Of a stretch of DNA of 64,000 nucleotides, positions 63,300 through 64,000 are shown piece by piece. Under the pieces are notes generated by a model that made no database searches, was not told the origin of the DNA, and worked only from the letters and a program-made list of their open reading frames with translations. The DNA is from Candidatus Manganitrophus morganii. Its GTDB lineage: Bacteria > Nitrospirota > Nitrospiria > SBBL01 > Manganitrophaceae. Numbering within the stretch: position 1 is the first letter of the stretch; each line of letters begins with the position of its first letter. The stretch covers positions 3,038,001-3,102,000 of the forward strand of contig JAJHOH010000001.1 of the NCBI GenBank assembly GCA_021651055.1. The letters run 5' to 3'. The translations under genes were made by a program, and so were the position numbers.

Positions 63300-63998
63300 T
63301 CAAGCGCCGAAGACCGCCCGGTGGAGCCCGTCCCAGAAGGTTTTCCGGTAGGCGAGCGATTGCAGGGCGCCGTTGCGGAGGCGCTTTTGGCCCTCTTCGG
63401 TTTCGACGTGGCGGGAGATCAGCTTGTTGAAGACGACGGCGTGCTCGACATCTTCGACGATATGAAGCGAGAAGTACTCGACATCTTCATCGGTCAGGCT
63501 CGTGTTCTTCTTGAGCCCTTCAATTAAATAGGCGAACATCGTCGGGATGGAAAACTCGTGTCCGGGGCCGATGGCGCCGAGGGCGAAGAGGAAATCCTTT
63601 CCTCGGGTCATCTCCTTGTGGCCCTCGATGAAGCGGGATGTCTCCGGGAGGATCCTCACCCTGCCCCAGGCTTCGTCGGGGAGACCGAGCGCCTTCAGGA
63701 AATTTCGATAAAGGGCGGGGTGGCTTCGGAAGATGGTGTGCTGGCCGAACTCGTCGTCGAAGACGGTCCGGAAAAGATCGGCGGCGTCTTTGTCCGGAAT
63801 CTTCGGCAGCAGGTTGGTCATGTAGTTGACGAAGACCTTGACCAGCTGATAATGCTGCAGGCCGAAGGTCTGGATCTGCTCGACCGTCAGCTTCTCGGAG
63901 GCGAAGCGCTTGAGGAAGGGATGATGCACCGCTTCATGATGCAGGATCTCTTCCTCAAGGGAGTGGATAAACGTTTGGGCGTCCATCGTCGTCGACAT
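63300..63998 (-). CDS. TenA/PqqC-fold iron-dependent oxidase-like protein
   Basis: This 232-residue helical protein (start MSTTMD at 63998, at the window edge; the ATG at 63986 is an alternative) has HHEAVHHPF (20-28), DDEFGQH with Glu83 and His87, GHEFS (His147) and VEDVEHAVV with Glu182 and His186. This matches the heme-oxygenase-like di-metal family, which includes CADD and PqqC/TenA proteins. Many members are oxygen-using enzymes of unknown substrate. It lies in the same orientation as the ferritin-like gene. Confidence 0.82.
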   Translation of the reverse strand: MSTTMDAQTFIHSLEEEILHHEAVHHPFLKRFASEKLTVEQIQTFGLQHYQLVKVFVNYMTNLLPKIPDKDAADLFRTVFDDEFGQHTIFRSHPALYRNFLKALGLPDEAWGRVRILPETSRFIEGHKEMTRGKDFLFALGAIGPGHEFSIPTMFAYLIEGLKKNTSLTDEDVEYFSLHIVEDVEHAVVFNKLISRHVETEEGQKRLRNGALQSLAYRKTFWDGLHRAVFGA

Positions 63999-64000
63999 GG

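Overview
The window is bacterial chromosome, roughly 57-60% GC by eye, with dense coding and mostly short intergenic gaps. Gene content fits a Gram-negative bacterium: outer-membrane lipoproteins, an RlpA with a SPOR domain, type IV pilus genes with a pilS-pilR pair, and AnmK for cell-wall recycling. Gene style suggests Nitrospirota (a Nitrospira or Manganitrophus relative). That placement is inference from general family resemblance; there is no rRNA in the window to test it.

Layout. 0-6.2 kb: the end of a small zinc-ribbon-like gene, a relic of an outer-membrane barrel gene, two BON-domain lipoproteins, and a translationally coupled four-gene operon (PEGA/propeller protein, membrane glycosyltransferase, DUF457-like membrane protein, NEW3-like protein). 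6.2-10.5 kb: a TPR protein, a small unknown, a PDZ/radical-SAM/DUF512 protein and aroE. 10.5-18.1 kb: pilB-pilT-pilC-pilS-pilR behind a clear sigma-70 promoter. 18.1-24.2 kb: housekeeping genes ispE, tRNA-Gln, prs, rplY, pth, ychF, rpsF, ssb and rpsR. 24.3-27.3 kb: a PilZ protein, small membrane and zinc-ribbon proteins, rlpA and a GspG-like pseudopilin.

27.5-31.1 kb is unlike its surroundings. Its genes differ strongly in base composition and are separated by attC-type recombination sites with paired RYYYAAC / GTTRRRY boxes. No integron integrase is present, so I read it as a cluster of integron gene cassettes lacking an integrase (CALIN). The cassettes encode an unknown protein, a lipoprotein, an unknown protein ending in a winged-helix-like region, a RibD_C/dihydrofolate-reductase-like protein and a YCII-like protein. 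One cassette gene is truncated beside a REP-like hairpin.

31.2-38.1 kb: mazG, then a second pilus or type II secretion assembly operon (GspF-, GspE-, PilM-, PilN-, PilO- and PilP-like) whose last gene overlaps a monoheme cytochrome c gene. 38.2-44.9 kb: a Slp lipoprotein, a FIST sensor protein, a secreted propeller, two tandem PuuD-like membrane proteins with a 30-residue membrane peptide gene upstream, a divergent Fe/Mn superoxide dismutase and an alpha/beta hydrolase. 45.0-50.8 kb: a MacAB-type exporter (adaptor, ATPase, two FtsX-type permeases) and a disulfide-reductase flavoprotein. 50.9-57.3 kb: a secreted unknown, a prohibitin-like protein, an ACT-malic enzyme and a kinase-HDOD-GAF protein. 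57.3-64 kb: a Zn/Mn ABC importer, pterin dehydratase, anmK, a large ferritin-like protein and a TenA/PqqC-fold protein.

Dispersed intergenic elements recur. One family occurs in a compact form (22.8 kb), an extended form (24.9-25.0 kb) and a diverged form (52.0 kb). A second family of hairpins beginning TAGGGGCG sits just after three genes.
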